64,000 nucleotides of DNA from Rhodothalassium salexigens DSM 2132 (GTDB lineage: Bacteria; Pseudomonadota; Alphaproteobacteria; Sphingomonadales; Rhodothalassiaceae): the NCBI RefSeq assembly GCF_004341375.1, contig NZ_SLXO01000009.1:62001-126000 (forward strand), in the 5' to 3' direction. The position numbers and the translations under genes are program-made. The notes below the pieces were generated by a model. It was given only the letters and a program-made list of their open reading frames with translations. It was not told the DNA's origin and made no database searches. The number at the start of each line of letters is the position of its first letter. The stretch's first letter is position 1. Below, one piece after another: positions 35,377 to 44,972 of this stretch.

Positions 35377-38052
35377 TCATCCGTCGTCCGTATCGCCGGG
35401 CGGGTGGCGCAGGCTCCACAGACCGGGCAATACCACCAGCGTGCAGACCAGCGTCAAGCCGATCGCCACGGTCAGCAGGATGCCCATGCTGGCCGTGCCG
35501 CGGTGGTCGCTGAGCGCCAGGGTGCCGAAACTACCGATGGTGGTCAGTGCCGACAGGCTTACCGCGCGCGGGGTCGACGTGGCGACCGCCGACAAGGGCC
35601 CGCCGCCAGCCCGTGCTCTGAGCACGAAATGGATGCCGCTGTCCACCCCCAAGCCGATCAGCAGCGGCAGCACGATCACATTGGCGAAGTTGAACGGCAT
35701 GCCCAAAAGCGTGCTCGCCGCCATGGTAAACACGCCCGCCAGCACCAGCGGCAACAGGATCAACGCCACCGTGGTCAGCCGGCGCAGCGCCACCCACAAG
35801 ATCACGGCCGCCAGCACCCCGGCGGTGGCGGTGGCCTGGACCATGGCCTCGCTGACATAGCGCGCGGCGTAGAGCACCACCTTGGCCGAGCCGGTCACGT
35901 CTTCCTCCACCGCGCCCACCTCATCGACGAAGCGCGCGCGGCGCGCCTCGTCGGCCACGTCATAGGCGGGATAGATCTGCACCCGCGCGCGGCCGTCGTC
36001 GGCCAGGTAAAGCCGGCGCAAGGTCTCCGGCACATCGTCGAGGCCCACCGGCGCCACCGCCACCTGGCGCTCCAACAGCCCCAGATGGTCACCCAGGTGG
36101 CGCATCACCAGGGCCTCGAACCGCGCCAGGGTGGCGTCGTCGGCGGCCACCATGCGCGCCATGCGGTCGATCAGCCGGGTCAACGACGCCTCGAACGGCC
36201 CGGGGCGCAGGGCCGGGTCGGCCTCGGCGCGCTTGGTGTCGAGCATGTCGCGGCCGACGGCGATAAAGTCGGTGATCGCCGCGCGGTGGCTGTCGGGGTC
36301 GGTGGTCGGCTCGGGCTCGGTCTGGAACACGATCGCCAACTGGCCGGCCAAATAGTCCAATTCGGTCAGCTTGAACGCCTGATCCTTGGGCACGAAGCTG
36401 GCCAGGGTCAGCGCCTGGCGCACCGCCGGCAGGCGCTCGAACATCTCGGCCTTGTCCTGCGCCGCGCCCAGGTCGGCGGCCAGATATTGCAGCGTGTAGG
36501 GGACCGTGTTGTCCTTCTCGAACAAAAGCTGGAAGGCGCGCACGGCGGGGCTGTCGGGGTCGCGCAGGCTCATCGGGTCGGCGTCGAACCGGGCGTCGTC
36601 GGCCCACGGGATCGCCACCGCGCCGAGCACCAGCGCGATCAGCGCCATCGGCCGGGTGACCTTGGCGAAGCGGCGCTGGAACGCCGGATGGGGATCGCGC
36701 TTGAAGCGCTTCGGGCTCGGGTTGACCAGGGCGAGCCAGGCCGGGATCACCGTGACTGCGGTGAAGAAGGCGATGAACACGCCGGTGCCCGAGATGATGC
36801 CCAATTGCGCGATGCCGGTGAACGCGGTCGGGATGAAGGCATAGAAGGTCAGCGCGGTGGTCGGTGCGCACAACAACAAGGCCAGGCCGATCTCGTCCAT
36901 GGCGTTGTCGAGACTGCGCCCCACCGGCTGGCCGCGCCGGCGTTCGTCCCAGAAGCTGAGCGCCAGATGGATCGCGAAGTCGATGCCAAGGCCGATGAAC
37001 AGCACGGTGAACGCGATCGACACCAGATTGAGCGAGCCCACCGCGACGCTGGCGAAACCGAAGGTCAAAAACAGTCCCAAGAACAGCGACAACAGCGCGC
37101 CGCCGACCAACGCCCAAGACCGCAGCCCCACCGCCAGGATCACCGCCACCAGCACCAGCGACAGCATGGTCGACACGCCGATGCCGCTCGACACGCTTTT
37201 GAGTTCCTGGCCGCGCAGCACCGCGTCGCCGGTGACCGCAAACGCCACCGGCCCGGCGACCACCCCGCGAACCTCGTCGAACAAGGTGTCGAGTGTCGCC
37301 TCGACGCGCTTGGTGGGGTTGAGGCTGCGAAAATCCTGGCGTGGGTTGGCGGTGATCACGCGCATCACCGGCCCCTGCCCGGTCATCTGGCCGTCGGGGT
37401 CGAAAACCCGCGCCCAGGACATGGCGCGCGTCGGCGGCGCGCCGCCGCCCGAGGCCAGAGCCGCCGACGACTCGGCCAAGGCGGCGTCGGCGGTGACGCT
37501 CAACTCGTCGAACAGCCCGATCAGAACCTGTGGCTCGAAATCCCGTTCGAGCGCGCCCTTCATCGGCTTGAACAGCCCGGTCAGTGTCGGGTCGGCCATC
37601 AGCCGTTCCAGGAACGGCGTCGCGTCGCTCAACCGGCCCGACAGGTCCTCCAGTTCGGTGACCGACAGGAACAACAGCCCGTTGTCGCGCAGATAAGGCT
37701 CGACCGCGCTGGCGAACACGGTGTCGAAGGTGTCGGGCCGGGCGCGCATGGCGTCGACCAGCATGCGCGTCGCCTCGTCGGCGGTCTCGGGCGTCTCGGC
37801 GCGGACAATGACGGCGATCGAATCCCGGCTCTGCCCGAACGCGTCCAGATACGCCTGCTGCACCTGGCGATAGCGCAGATCGCCGTCGATCATGTTGCGC
37901 GCTTCGGTGTCGATGGAGATGAAGGCGATGCCGTGCGCCAGGCCAGCCAAGGCCAGGCTGGTCACCAGCGCCAATACCAGACGCGGGCGCCTGACGCAGA
38001 GCGCCACCCACGCCCGCAGCCATCCGACGATCGGTCCCAACCCTTTGTGCAT
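35377..38052 (-). CDS. hpnN: Hopanoid transporter HpnN (RND family)
   Basis: 891 residues. Resistance-nodulation-division type permease that moves hopanoids from inner to outer membrane. Two halves, each with one N-terminal helix, a large periplasmic domain and a block of five helices; the second starts at about residue 460. FIGLGIDFAIHLALSFWDE in the first half and LLIGLGVDSGIHFVLRAR in the second are the conserved helix-4 repeats. No signal peptide beyond the first helix. The start ATG is at 38052; a small membrane protein gene lies about 200 bases upstream on the same strand. Confidence 0.95.
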   Translation of the reverse strand: MHKGLGPIVGWLRAWVALCVRRPRLVLALVTSLALAGLAHGIAFISIDTEARNMIDGDLRYRQVQQAYLDAFGQSRDSIAVIVRAETPETADEATRMLVDAMRARPDTFDTVFASAVEPYLRDNGLLFLSVTELEDLSGRLSDATPFLERLMADPTLTGLFKPMKGALERDFEPQVLIGLFDELSVTADAALAESSAALASGGGAPPTRAMSWARVFDPDGQMTGQGPVMRVITANPRQDFRSLNPTKRVEATLDTLFDEVRGVVAGPVAFAVTGDAVLRGQELKSVSSGIGVSTMLSLVLVAVILAVGLRSWALVGGALLSLFLGLFLTFGFASVAVGSLNLVSIAFTVLFIGLGIDFAIHLALSFWDERRRGQPVGRSLDNAMDEIGLALLLCAPTTALTFYAFIPTAFTGIAQLGIISGTGVFIAFFTAVTVIPAWLALVNPSPKRFKRDPHPAFQRRFAKVTRPMALIALVLGAVAIPWADDARFDADPMSLRDPDSPAVRAFQLLFEKDNTVPYTLQYLAADLGAAQDKAEMFERLPAVRQALTLASFVPKDQAFKLTELDYLAGQLAIVFQTEPEPTTDPDSHRAAITDFIAVGRDMLDTKRAEADPALRPGPFEASLTRLIDRMARMVAADDATLARFEALVMRHLGDHLGLLERQVAVAPVGLDDVPETLRRLYLADDGRARVQIYPAYDVADEARRARFVDEVGAVEEDVTGSAKVVLYAARYVSEAMVQATATAGVLAAVILWVALRRLTTVALILLPLVLAGVFTMAASTLLGMPFNFANVIVLPLLIGLGVDSGIHFVLRARAGGGPLSAVATSTPRAVSLSALTTIGSFGTLALSDHRGTASMGILLTVAIGLTLVCTLVVLPGLWSLRHPPGDTDDG

Positions 38053-38254
38053 GAATGCGCGCCCGCTGTGCCTGAAAAACCACTGAGGCCCGCTTGTAGA
38101 CGCGCGGTGGCGGGGGCATCAAGGCCCCTCGGCCGGCCGATCCGGTGCGCGGTCGCCCCGCCGGTCCCTGCCGGTCAAAGACCGCAGCGGGGTGTCACCG
38201 CCGACCGGTTCAGGGACAGCTTCGGGACGGCTTAGGGGCGGCCAACCGGATGGC

Positions 38255-38392
38255 TCAAAGGCCGCCGGATAAAACCAGATCGGCCGCCAGGGCCAGGGCG
38301 ATGCCCACCCCAAGACAATGATAGGGCCGAAGAACCAGCAACAATTCGGCCGCGGTGCGCAGATCGCGCCAGTAATCGCCGAGAACGTTCAT
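38255..38392 (-). CDS. Small membrane protein, 45 residues
   Basis: A short gene: ATG at 38390-38392, stop TGA at 38255-38257. The ribosome site AAGGGGGG sits about 4 bases before the start, much better than at most genes here. The sequence starts MNVLGDYWRDLRTAAELLL and goes on through a single hydrophobic helix (about residues 15-42) to end LSGGL. Charged residues in the first 13 positions precede the helix, as in single-span microproteins. It is upstream of hpnN on the same strand. I do not recognise the family; a role in membrane or hopanoid physiology is only a guess from position. Confidence 0.6.
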   Translation of the reverse strand: MNVLGDYWRDLRTAAELLLVLRPYHCLGVGIALALAADLVLSGGL

Positions 38393-38501
38393 AATCCCCC
38401 CTTTTTTCAACCTTATAGAATTCGCGCTGGCGGTCCCGGTGGAGCTGCGCTATTGGGTCGCGCAACCTTGACCCCCAGCTTCGCGACCGGACCCCGCCGC
38501 C

Positions 38502-39599
38502 ATGCCTGAACACACCGCCGCCGACCCGACCGCCCGTCCGCTCAGCGGGTGGTTTTCATTGTCCCGTTTGGCCGCCGGCTTGATCCCCAAGGCGCGTATC
38601 CCGGCATTGGCCCCGGCGTTTAGCCCAGCCCTGCCCCGGGCGCTGGTGGCCATCGGCGCCGTGCTGGCCGCGCCGGTCGCCGGCCATGGCCAGGAACCGG
38701 CTCGGGAACCGCTGGAGGCCCAGGCACCGGCACAGGCCCAGGCGCCCGAGGCCGACGCGCCGGCGATCGCCTATCTGCGCTGCCTGGACGCCGCCGACGT
38801 GGCGCTGGTCAGCGCCCATCGCGGTGGCCCGGCGCCGGGCTATCCCGAAAACGCGCTGGAGACCTTCGCGCACGCGGCGTCCCTGGGGCCGGTGGCGCTG
38901 GAAGTGGACGTGCGGCGCAGCGCCGACGGCGTGTTGTTGCTGATGCACGACGACACCCTCGACCGCACCACCACCGGCACGGGCCCGGTCGCCGACACGC
39001 CGTGGCAGCGGATCGCCGGGCTGCGGCTGCGCGACAATGACGGGGCGGCCACCGATTTTGCCGTGCCGACGCTCGACGCCGCCCTGGCCTGGGCCTTGGG
39101 CTGGCGGGGCGCGCCGGTGCTGTTGCAACTGGACGTCAAACGCGGCGTCGACATCGCCCGGGTCGCCCGCGCGGTGCGCGCCCACAACGCCGAGGCGGTC
39201 GCCACGGTGATCACCTACAGCGCCGACGCCGCCGCCACGGCGCTGGCCGCCAACGACCGGCTCGGCGTCTCGGTGTCGGTGGATGCGGAGGCGGACCTGA
39301 AGGCCCTGGCGGCCCGGGGCGTCGACCCGCGGCGCATTCTGGCCTGGACCGGGGTCGGCGCGCCGGCGCCCGCGCTTTGGCAGGCGCTCGACGCCGCCGG
39401 CGTGCCGGTCTCGTTCGGCACCATGTGGGACATCGACCGCGCCATCGCCGCATCGGGCGACGACGCGCGCTACCGCCGCCTGGTCGGCCAAGGGGTCGAC
39501 CTGCTGGCCACCGACCGCGCCGCCGCCGCCCACGCCGCGATCACCGACCCCGACCGGACCAGCCAGGCGGCCCGGCGCTGCGCCGCCCGCCATCGCTGA
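38502..39599 (+). CDS. Glycerophosphodiester phosphodiesterase, probably exported
   Basis: 365 residues. TIM-barrel enzyme that cleaves glycerophosphodiesters to an alcohol and glycerol 3-phosphate. SAHRGG (His106), PENALETF, ALEVDVRRSADG and MHDDTLDRTT (His149) are the family's catalytic and Ca-binding motifs. Before them are about 100 residues: a hydrophobic segment RALVAIGAVLAAPVAGHG (about 47-64) that looks like a signal peptide with a long N-region, and an Ala/Gln/Pro-rich linker. The true start may therefore be further in than ATG 38502, for which no ribosome site is clear. It stands alone, opposed to uvrD. Confidence 0.88.
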   Translation: MPEHTAADPTARPLSGWFSLSRLAAGLIPKARIPALAPAFSPALPRALVAIGAVLAAPVAGHGQEPAREPLEAQAPAQAQAPEADAPAIAYLRCLDAADVALVSAHRGGPAPGYPENALETFAHAASLGPVALEVDVRRSADGVLLLMHDDTLDRTTTGTGPVADTPWQRIAGLRLRDNDGAATDFAVPTLDAALAWALGWRGAPVLLQLDVKRGVDIARVARAVRAHNAEAVATVITYSADAAATALAANDRLGVSVSVDAEADLKALAARGVDPRRILAWTGVGAPAPALWQALDAAGVPVSFGTMWDIDRAIAASGDDARYRRLVGQGVDLLATDRAAAAHAAITDPDRTSQAARRCAARHR

Positions 39600-39616
39600 C
39601 ACCCGCCATGGCGACG

Positions 39617-39644
39617 CCCCCGGGCGCTAACACCCCCGGGCGCT
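39617..39644. repeat. Direct repeat CCCCCGGGCGCT x2 between convergent genes
   Basis: Two identical 12-bp words separated by AACA, each with a CCCGGG core, lie between the ends of the phosphodiesterase and uvrD genes. They can fold in several ways and may help end transcription. Confidence 0.55.
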
Positions 39645-39690
39645 CAAGCCCCAGCACCATGGTGCCGCCAACGCCCGGCGCCGGCGGCGC

Positions 39691-42186
39691 TCAGGCCTGG
39701 TCGGCGGGGCGGACGTAGCTGGCCACCAGGCGCTTTTCGCCGGCCTTGTCGAACGCCACCGTGACCTTGTTGCCGTCGGTGGCGGTGACCGTGCCATAGC
39801 CGAACTTGTCGGAGAACACCCGGTCGCCCTGGTCATAGGACGCCGCCGCGCTGTCCTGAACCGTCACCTTGCGGGCGCGCAGGTCGAGCGTGGTGCCCCG
39901 CGCGGCGGGCTTCTGGTCGCGGTCGAAGGGGTTGGCGCGGGCCTCGCGCCGGGCCATGCGCTGCCAGCCGGGCCCGGCGTGGCGTCCGGCGTCGCCATGG
40001 CCCGCGCTCCCCGCGCCGCCCGAACCGCCGGCGCCGGCGTCCATCCGCCCCCAGGCGCCGGCCTCGTAGCTGCGCCCCCAGGCCATGCCGCCCTGGGCGC
40101 CATAAAGGCCGGTATCGGCGGCCATCTCCACATGGTCCTCGGGCAACTCGTCCAGGAAGCGCGACGGGATCTGCGACTGCCACTTGCCGAACACCTGGCG
40201 GTTGCCGGCGTGATAGATGCGCGCCCGGCGCTTGGCCCGGGTGATGCCCACATAGGCCAGCCGGCGTTCCTCTTCGAGCCCCTTGAGCCCGCTTTCGTCG
40301 ATGGCGCGTTGGTTGGGGAACACGCCCTCCTCCCAACCGGGCAGGAACACGGTGTCGAACTCCAGCCCTTTGGCGCCGTGCAGGGTCATGATGGTGACCG
40401 CCGCGCCGTCGGCCTGGCGGTCATTGTCCATAACCAGCGCGATATGCTCCAGAAAGCCGGCCAGATTGTCGAACTCGGCCATCGCCTGGATCAACTCCTG
40501 CAGGTTCTCGATCCGCCCCGGCGCCTCGACCGAGGTGTCGGCCTGCCACATGGCCAGATAGCCGGACTCGTCGAGGACGATCTCGGCGACCTCGGTGTGG
40601 CGGTGCTCGCCGGCGTCCAACAACTCCCGCCACCGGGCAAAGTCGGTCAGCAACTGGGTCAGGGCGGTGCGTGCCCGGCCCTTGACCGCGCCGGCGCGCA
40701 ACTGGCGGTCGATGGCGACCATCAGCGGCACGCCCTCAGCACGCGCCGCCGCGTTGAGCGCCTGCAAGGTCGCCTTGCCGATGCCCCGGCGCGGCACATT
40801 GATGATCCGTTCGAGCGCCAGATCGTCCGACGGCTGGACCAGCAGGCGGAAATAGGCCATGGCGTCGCGGATCTCGCGCCGCTCATAGAAGCGCGGGCCG
40901 CCGACCACCCGATAGGGCAGCCCCAAGGTGATGAACCGGTCCTCGAACTCGCGGGTCTGGAAGCCGGCGCGCACCAGCACGGCGACCCGGTCGAGCGCCA
41001 GGCCCTCGCGTTGCAGATCCTCGATCTCGTCGCCGATCTGGCGCGCTTCCTCTTCGGCGTCCCAGACCCCGCGCACCACCACCGCGTCGCCGGCGCCGGC
41101 CTCGGTCCACAGCGTCTTGCCCATGCGCCCCTCATTGGCCGCGATGAGCCCCGAGGCGGCGCCCAGGATATTGCCGGTGGAGCGGTAATTCTGTTCCAGC
41201 CGGATCACCTGGGCGCCGGGAAAGTCGCGCTCGAAGCGCAGGATGTTGCCCACCTCGGCGCCCCGCCAGCCATAGATCGACTGGTCGTCATCGCCGACGC
41301 AGCAGATGTTCTTGCTGTCCTGGGCCAACAGGCGCAGCCACAGATACTGCGCCACATTGGTGTCCTGATACTCGTCGACCAGCAGATAGCGAAAGCGCCG
41401 GTGATAGTCGCCCAGCACATCGGCGTGGTTCTGGAACACGGTGATCATGTGCAGCAACAGGTCGCCGAAGTCGCAGGCGTTGAGCGTCTTCAGGCGCGCC
41501 TGATACTGGCCATAGAGCCGGCCGCCCAAGCCGTTGGCAAAGCCGTGCGCCTCGGCCTCGGGCAGCCGGTCAGGGGTCAGCGCCCGGTTCTTCCAGCGGT
41601 CGATCAGCCCGGCCAGGGCGCGCGCCGGCCAGCGTTTTTCGTCGACGCCCTCGGCGGCCATGAGCTGCTTGAGCAGGCGGATCTGGTCGTCGGGGTCGAG
41701 GATGGTGAAATTGCGGTCGAGACCCACCAGGCCGGCGCCGGGCGTGGCGCCATAGACGCCGCGCATCATGCGCGCGCAGATGGCGTGGAAGGTGCCGATG
41801 GCCATGCCGCCGATCGGCCGGCCAAGCAGCGCCTCGACCCGCTCGGTCATCTCGCGCGCCGCCTTGTTGGTGAAGGTGACCGCCAGGATCTGCCCCGGCC
41901 CGGCGCGGCCGGTGGCGATCAGATGGGCGATGCGGGTGGTCAGCACCCGGGTCTTGCCGGTGCCGGCGCCGGCCAGCACCAGCACCGGCCCGTCGAGCGC
42001 CTCGATGGCCTGGCGCTGCGGCGGGTTCAGCCCGTCCAGATAAGCGGGCGGCGACTGGGGCACGGCGGGCGGTACCGACGCCCTCGCCGGCTCGCTACCG
42101 GGCACAGGCTCACCAGCGGCGGCGGGCGCGCCGGCGGGCGCGGGGGCATCGAAATGGCTCAGGTCGAACGGGTCATGATCGGGCAT
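39691..42186 (-). CDS. uvrD: ATP-dependent DNA helicase UvrD/PcrA
   Basis: 831 residues. Superfamily 1A 3'-5' helicase for nucleotide excision and mismatch repair. Visible motifs: QRQAIEAL (Q motif), AGAGTGKT (about 73-80), TFTNKAA, LLVDEYQDTN (motif II), GDDDQSIYGWRGA (III), LEQNYRST (IV), TLHGAKGLEFDTVF (V) and YVGITRAKRRA (VI). A Tudor-like C-terminal domain, GDRVFSDKFGYGTV to the end, follows a Gly/Ala-rich linker and is where PcrA/UvrD contacts RNA polymerase. The N-terminal 45 residues are an Ala/Pro-rich extension. It is the only gene of its strand here, ahead of the CDF transporter. Confidence 0.95.
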   Translation of the reverse strand: MPDHDPFDLSHFDAPAPAGAPAAAGEPVPGSEPARASVPPAVPQSPPAYLDGLNPPQRQAIEALDGPVLVLAGAGTGKTRVLTTRIAHLIATGRAGPGQILAVTFTNKAAREMTERVEALLGRPIGGMAIGTFHAICARMMRGVYGATPGAGLVGLDRNFTILDPDDQIRLLKQLMAAEGVDEKRWPARALAGLIDRWKNRALTPDRLPEAEAHGFANGLGGRLYGQYQARLKTLNACDFGDLLLHMITVFQNHADVLGDYHRRFRYLLVDEYQDTNVAQYLWLRLLAQDSKNICCVGDDDQSIYGWRGAEVGNILRFERDFPGAQVIRLEQNYRSTGNILGAASGLIAANEGRMGKTLWTEAGAGDAVVVRGVWDAEEEARQIGDEIEDLQREGLALDRVAVLVRAGFQTREFEDRFITLGLPYRVVGGPRFYERREIRDAMAYFRLLVQPSDDLALERIINVPRRGIGKATLQALNAAARAEGVPLMVAIDRQLRAGAVKGRARTALTQLLTDFARWRELLDAGEHRHTEVAEIVLDESGYLAMWQADTSVEAPGRIENLQELIQAMAEFDNLAGFLEHIALVMDNDRQADGAAVTIMTLHGAKGLEFDTVFLPGWEEGVFPNQRAIDESGLKGLEEERRLAYVGITRAKRRARIYHAGNRQVFGKWQSQIPSRFLDELPEDHVEMAADTGLYGAQGGMAWGRSYEAGAWGRMDAGAGGSGGAGSAGHGDAGRHAGPGWQRMARREARANPFDRDQKPAARGTTLDLRARKVTVQDSAAASYDQGDRVFSDKFGYGTVTATDGNKVTVAFDKAGEKRLVASYVRPADQA

Positions 42187-42255
42187 GGGCGCGGTATAGC
42201 AAGCCGGTGAGGCCGACGCCAGCGGCGGCGCGGGCGGCGTCGGTCCGCCCGGCGT

Positions 42256-43176
42256 TCAGGACGTGGCCACCGCCGCGCGGCGATGGATCACCGCATCGCA
42301 GCAGCGCCCATATTCGATCTCGACCGTCGCGTGGTCGATGCCGTGGCGGGCGTGCAGCCGGTCCTTGATCGCGGCGATCCGCCCCACCGGGTCGGCGCCG
42401 GCGTCGATGCAGGCGTGCAGGGTGATCATCGGCCGGGTCTCGGTCAGCGCCCAGGCGTGCACATGGTGCACGTCGACCACGCCGTCCAGTTCGGCCACCA
42501 GGTCGGCGGCGATCGCCTCGGCGTCGACGCCCACGGGCGCGGCCTCCAGAAGAATGCGGCCGGCGTCCTTGACCACCAGCCAGGCGCTGCGCAGGATCAA
42601 CAGCGCCACCAGGATCGACAGCAAGGGGTCGGCGGGCGTCCAACCGGTGGTCATGATCACCACCGCAGCACCGATCGCCGCCACCGAGCCCAACAGGTCG
42701 CCCAACACGTGCAAGGCGGCGGCGCGCACATTGAGATTGCCCCGGTCGGCGCCGTGCAGAATCCAGAACGCCAGGATGTTGACCGCCAACCCGGCCGCCG
42801 CGACGCCCAGCATCACCGGCCCCTGCACCGCCACCGGCTCGGCCAGCCGGCGCCCGGCCTCGATCACGATCATACCGGCGATGGCGAACAGCGCCAGACC
42901 GTTGGCGAACGCCACCAGCACCGAAAACCGGTCGAAGCCATAGGTGCGTCGGGCGTCGGCCGGCTGTCGGGCAAGCCGGGCGGCGAACCAGGCAAGCCCC
43001 AGGGCCGCGAAGTCGGTGGCCATGTGCCCGGCGTCGGCCAGCAGCGCCAGCGAGCCCGAAATGACACCGCCGGCCACTTCCGCCACCATGAACAGGCCGG
43101 TCAGCAGGGCGGCGAGACCCAACCGGCGCTGGTTCAGCCCGGCCTTGTCCGCCCCATGGGTATGCGCGTGAGCCAC
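42256..43176 (-). CDS. Cation diffusion facilitator (CzcD/ZitB-like) metal exporter
   Basis: 306 residues. Inner-membrane proton-coupled antiporter for Zn2+ or similar ions. Starts with a His-rich MAHAHTHG, then six helices; SLALLADAGHMATD and ALHVLGDLLGSV carry the HX3D metal sites of helices II and V. The cytoplasmic C-terminal domain has DVHHVHAWALTE. The start is a GTG at 43176, with AGGAG 7 bases upstream. A DUF4396 gene lies about 120 bases upstream on the same strand, next to a metal-responsive repressor, suggesting a metal-stress group. Confidence 0.93.
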   Translation of the reverse strand: MAHAHTHGADKAGLNQRRLGLAALLTGLFMVAEVAGGVISGSLALLADAGHMATDFAALGLAWFAARLARQPADARRTYGFDRFSVLVAFANGLALFAIAGMIVIEAGRRLAEPVAVQGPVMLGVAAAGLAVNILAFWILHGADRGNLNVRAAALHVLGDLLGSVAAIGAAVVIMTTGWTPADPLLSILVALLILRSAWLVVKDAGRILLEAAPVGVDAEAIAADLVAELDGVVDVHHVHAWALTETRPMITLHACIDAGADPVGRIAAIKDRLHARHGIDHATVEIEYGRCCDAVIHRRAAVATS

Positions 43177-43298
43177 GGCGATCTCCTGACGTGATGCGCG
43201 GCCATCCTAGCAACGGGATCGGGGCTGGCCAATAACCGCCACAGCCAGCCCCACCGGCCCCGGAAGGCCCTGAAGACTCCGACGGCCCGCCCGCCGGC

Positions 43299-43865
43299 TC
43301 AGTGGCACTTCTTCATGTCGCGGGCCAGCAACCAGGCATTGACCGGCCAGGCGGCCAGGAAGCCCGCCGGGATCGCCACCGCCAGGCCGATCAGAAACGC
43401 CGGCTCCAGGATCGAACCCGCGCTGGCGCCGCCGACCATCACGTCGGCGCTGTTCATGGCGATTTCCATCACCCCGATGGAGATCGCCTCGCCAAGCCAG
43501 ATGGCCTTGAACGCCTGGACGAAGGTGCGCCCGGTCTGGCGCATCACCGGCACCAGGCCGAGGGTGAAGCCGGAGATATAGGCCAGCACGGTCGCCAGGG
43601 TGATGGTCGCCCACACCGGCCAGCCCAGCGACACGCCGATGGCCAGACCGGCGACCTCACCGATCACGCAGCCGCTCAAACAATGCAGCGTGGCATGCGC
43701 CGAGGTGACCCAGCGGTTCGCGCCATGACCATGGGCGTGGCCCGCTTCCGCTTCGCCGCCGGATTTGGCGCCGTGGCCAGCGCAGCCTTGATCCTCTGCA
43801 GCGTCCGCGTGGCGCACGGCGGTGCCTGGATCGTTGGACGTCGTTAGCGTAGGAGTGTCGGTCAT
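43299..43865 (-). CDS. DUF4396 family membrane protein, His-rich N-terminus
   Basis: 188 residues. The first 60 are hydrophilic with CAGHG and HAHGHG motifs that could bind metal; then come about four membrane helices including HATLHCLSGCVIGEVAGL and ATVLAYISGFTLGLVP. It ends MKKCH. DUF4396 proteins often occur beside CsoR-type repressors and copper genes; the role is unknown. ATG 43865 is fixed by AAAGGAG at 6 bases; a longer frame to 43934 lacks a site. It diverges from the CsoR-type gene, with the operator between. Confidence 0.88.
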   Translation of the reverse strand: MTDTPTLTTSNDPGTAVRHADAAEDQGCAGHGAKSGGEAEAGHAHGHGANRWVTSAHATLHCLSGCVIGEVAGLAIGVSLGWPVWATITLATVLAYISGFTLGLVPVMRQTGRTFVQAFKAIWLGEAISIGVMEIAMNSADVMVGGASAGSILEPAFLIGLAVAIPAGFLAAWPVNAWLLARDMKKCH

Positions 43866-44018
43866 GGATGGCTCCTTTGCTCCGATCAAGTCAGCGGATG
43901 GGCGCTGCCGCATCGAACCGGTCGGCGGCATCAACTCCGGCCCGTCGGGGGCTTCGTCGCCGCTCCGTCGTCCGGCCGACGCCGCTTTGACGCCGGCTCA
44001 TCCGTTCGCTACACATGG

Positions 44019-44033
44019 TACCCCTATGGGGTA
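44019..44033. promoter_or_regulatory. CsoR-type operator TACCCC-TAT-GGGGTA
   Basis: A perfect 6-3-6 palindrome of G/C-tracts flanked by A/T sits 21 bases before the repressor start and about 150 bases before the DUF4396 start. CsoR/RcnR-family repressors bind G-tract palindromes of this kind. It should give autoregulation and control of the divergent gene, with metal binding releasing the repressor. Confidence 0.8.
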
Positions 44034-44054
44034 TACGTCAAGGACCCGCTGCTA

Positions 44055-44363
44055 ATGACGGACACGACCGAAACCGCCGACAGCCCGGCCGAGGCCACCG
44101 ACAAGACCGCAAAGCTGCGCCGGCTCCACCGCATTGAGGGCCAGGTGCGCGGCATCGCCCGTATGATCGAGCAGGACCGCTATTGCATGGACGTGCTGTA
44201 CCAATTGCAGGCGGTGCGCGCGGCACTGGCCAAGGTCGAAGACCAAGTGCTCAAGGACCACGCCGCCAGTTGCGTGGAACAGGCGATCCGGGCCGGCGAC
44301 CCGCAGGCGCAGCGCCGCCAGTTTCACGAACTGGTCGACTTGTTCGGCAAGGCCCGCCGCTGA
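44055..44363 (+). CDS. Metal-sensing transcriptional repressor, CsoR family
   Basis: 102 residues, all-helical DNA-binding protein. HRIEGQVRGIARMIEQDRYC, split over two helices, is the family signature. Cys44, His69 and Cys73 have the same spacing (25 and 4) as the Cu(I) ligands of CsoR, so copper is the likely signal; nickel (RcnR) and formaldehyde (FrmR) types have different sets. The first 18 residues are an acidic extension. AAGGA lies about 11 bases before the ATG. Transcribed away from DUF4396, with the palindromic operator just upstream. Confidence 0.93.
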   Translation: MTDTTETADSPAEATDKTAKLRRLHRIEGQVRGIARMIEQDRYCMDVLYQLQAVRAALAKVEDQVLKDHAASCVEQAIRAGDPQAQRRQFHELVDLFGKARR

Positions 44364-44483
44364 GACGGGGCAGATGTGCTTCGGTCGGGTTGCGGGCGCG
44401 TGGTGGTCGACAGCAGCGGCCCGCTCGAACCGCCCCGACCCGGCGCGGTGCCCGGCCCCGGCCACCCGGCTGGTCGGCGACAC

Positions 44484-44514
44484 TTGCGCGCCTCCGCCGG
44501 CCGCGTCATATAAA
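44484..44514 (+). promoter_or_regulatory. Candidate sigma-70 promoter for rnpB
   Basis: TTGCGC at 44484-44489 and TATAAA at 44509-44514, 19 bases apart, lie just before the first base of the RNase P RNA near 44519-44521. The -10 box is good; the -35 box is poor and the spacing slightly long. Confidence 0.5.
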
Positions 44515-44518
44515 ACCA

Positions 44519-44930
<412 letters not shown>

Positions 44931-44936
44931 CGCTTC

Positions 44937-44972
44937 GGGCTGCAAAATCAGCCCTTTAGGGCGTTTCTTTTA
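44937..44972 (+). terminator. Terminator after rnpB
   Basis: GGGCTG-CAAAAT-CAGCCC forms a 6-bp hairpin followed by TTTAGGGCGTTTCTTTT; a second, overlapping hairpin GCCC-TTTA-GGGC precedes the T-rich run. Either fold would stop transcription before the mraZ leader. Confidence 0.75.

Noticed and set aside
33982-38235. Open plus-strand frame of over 1400 codons opposite hpnH and hpnN
   Set aside because: Composition (Gln/His/Arg/Gly) is that of an antisense frame in GC-rich DNA.
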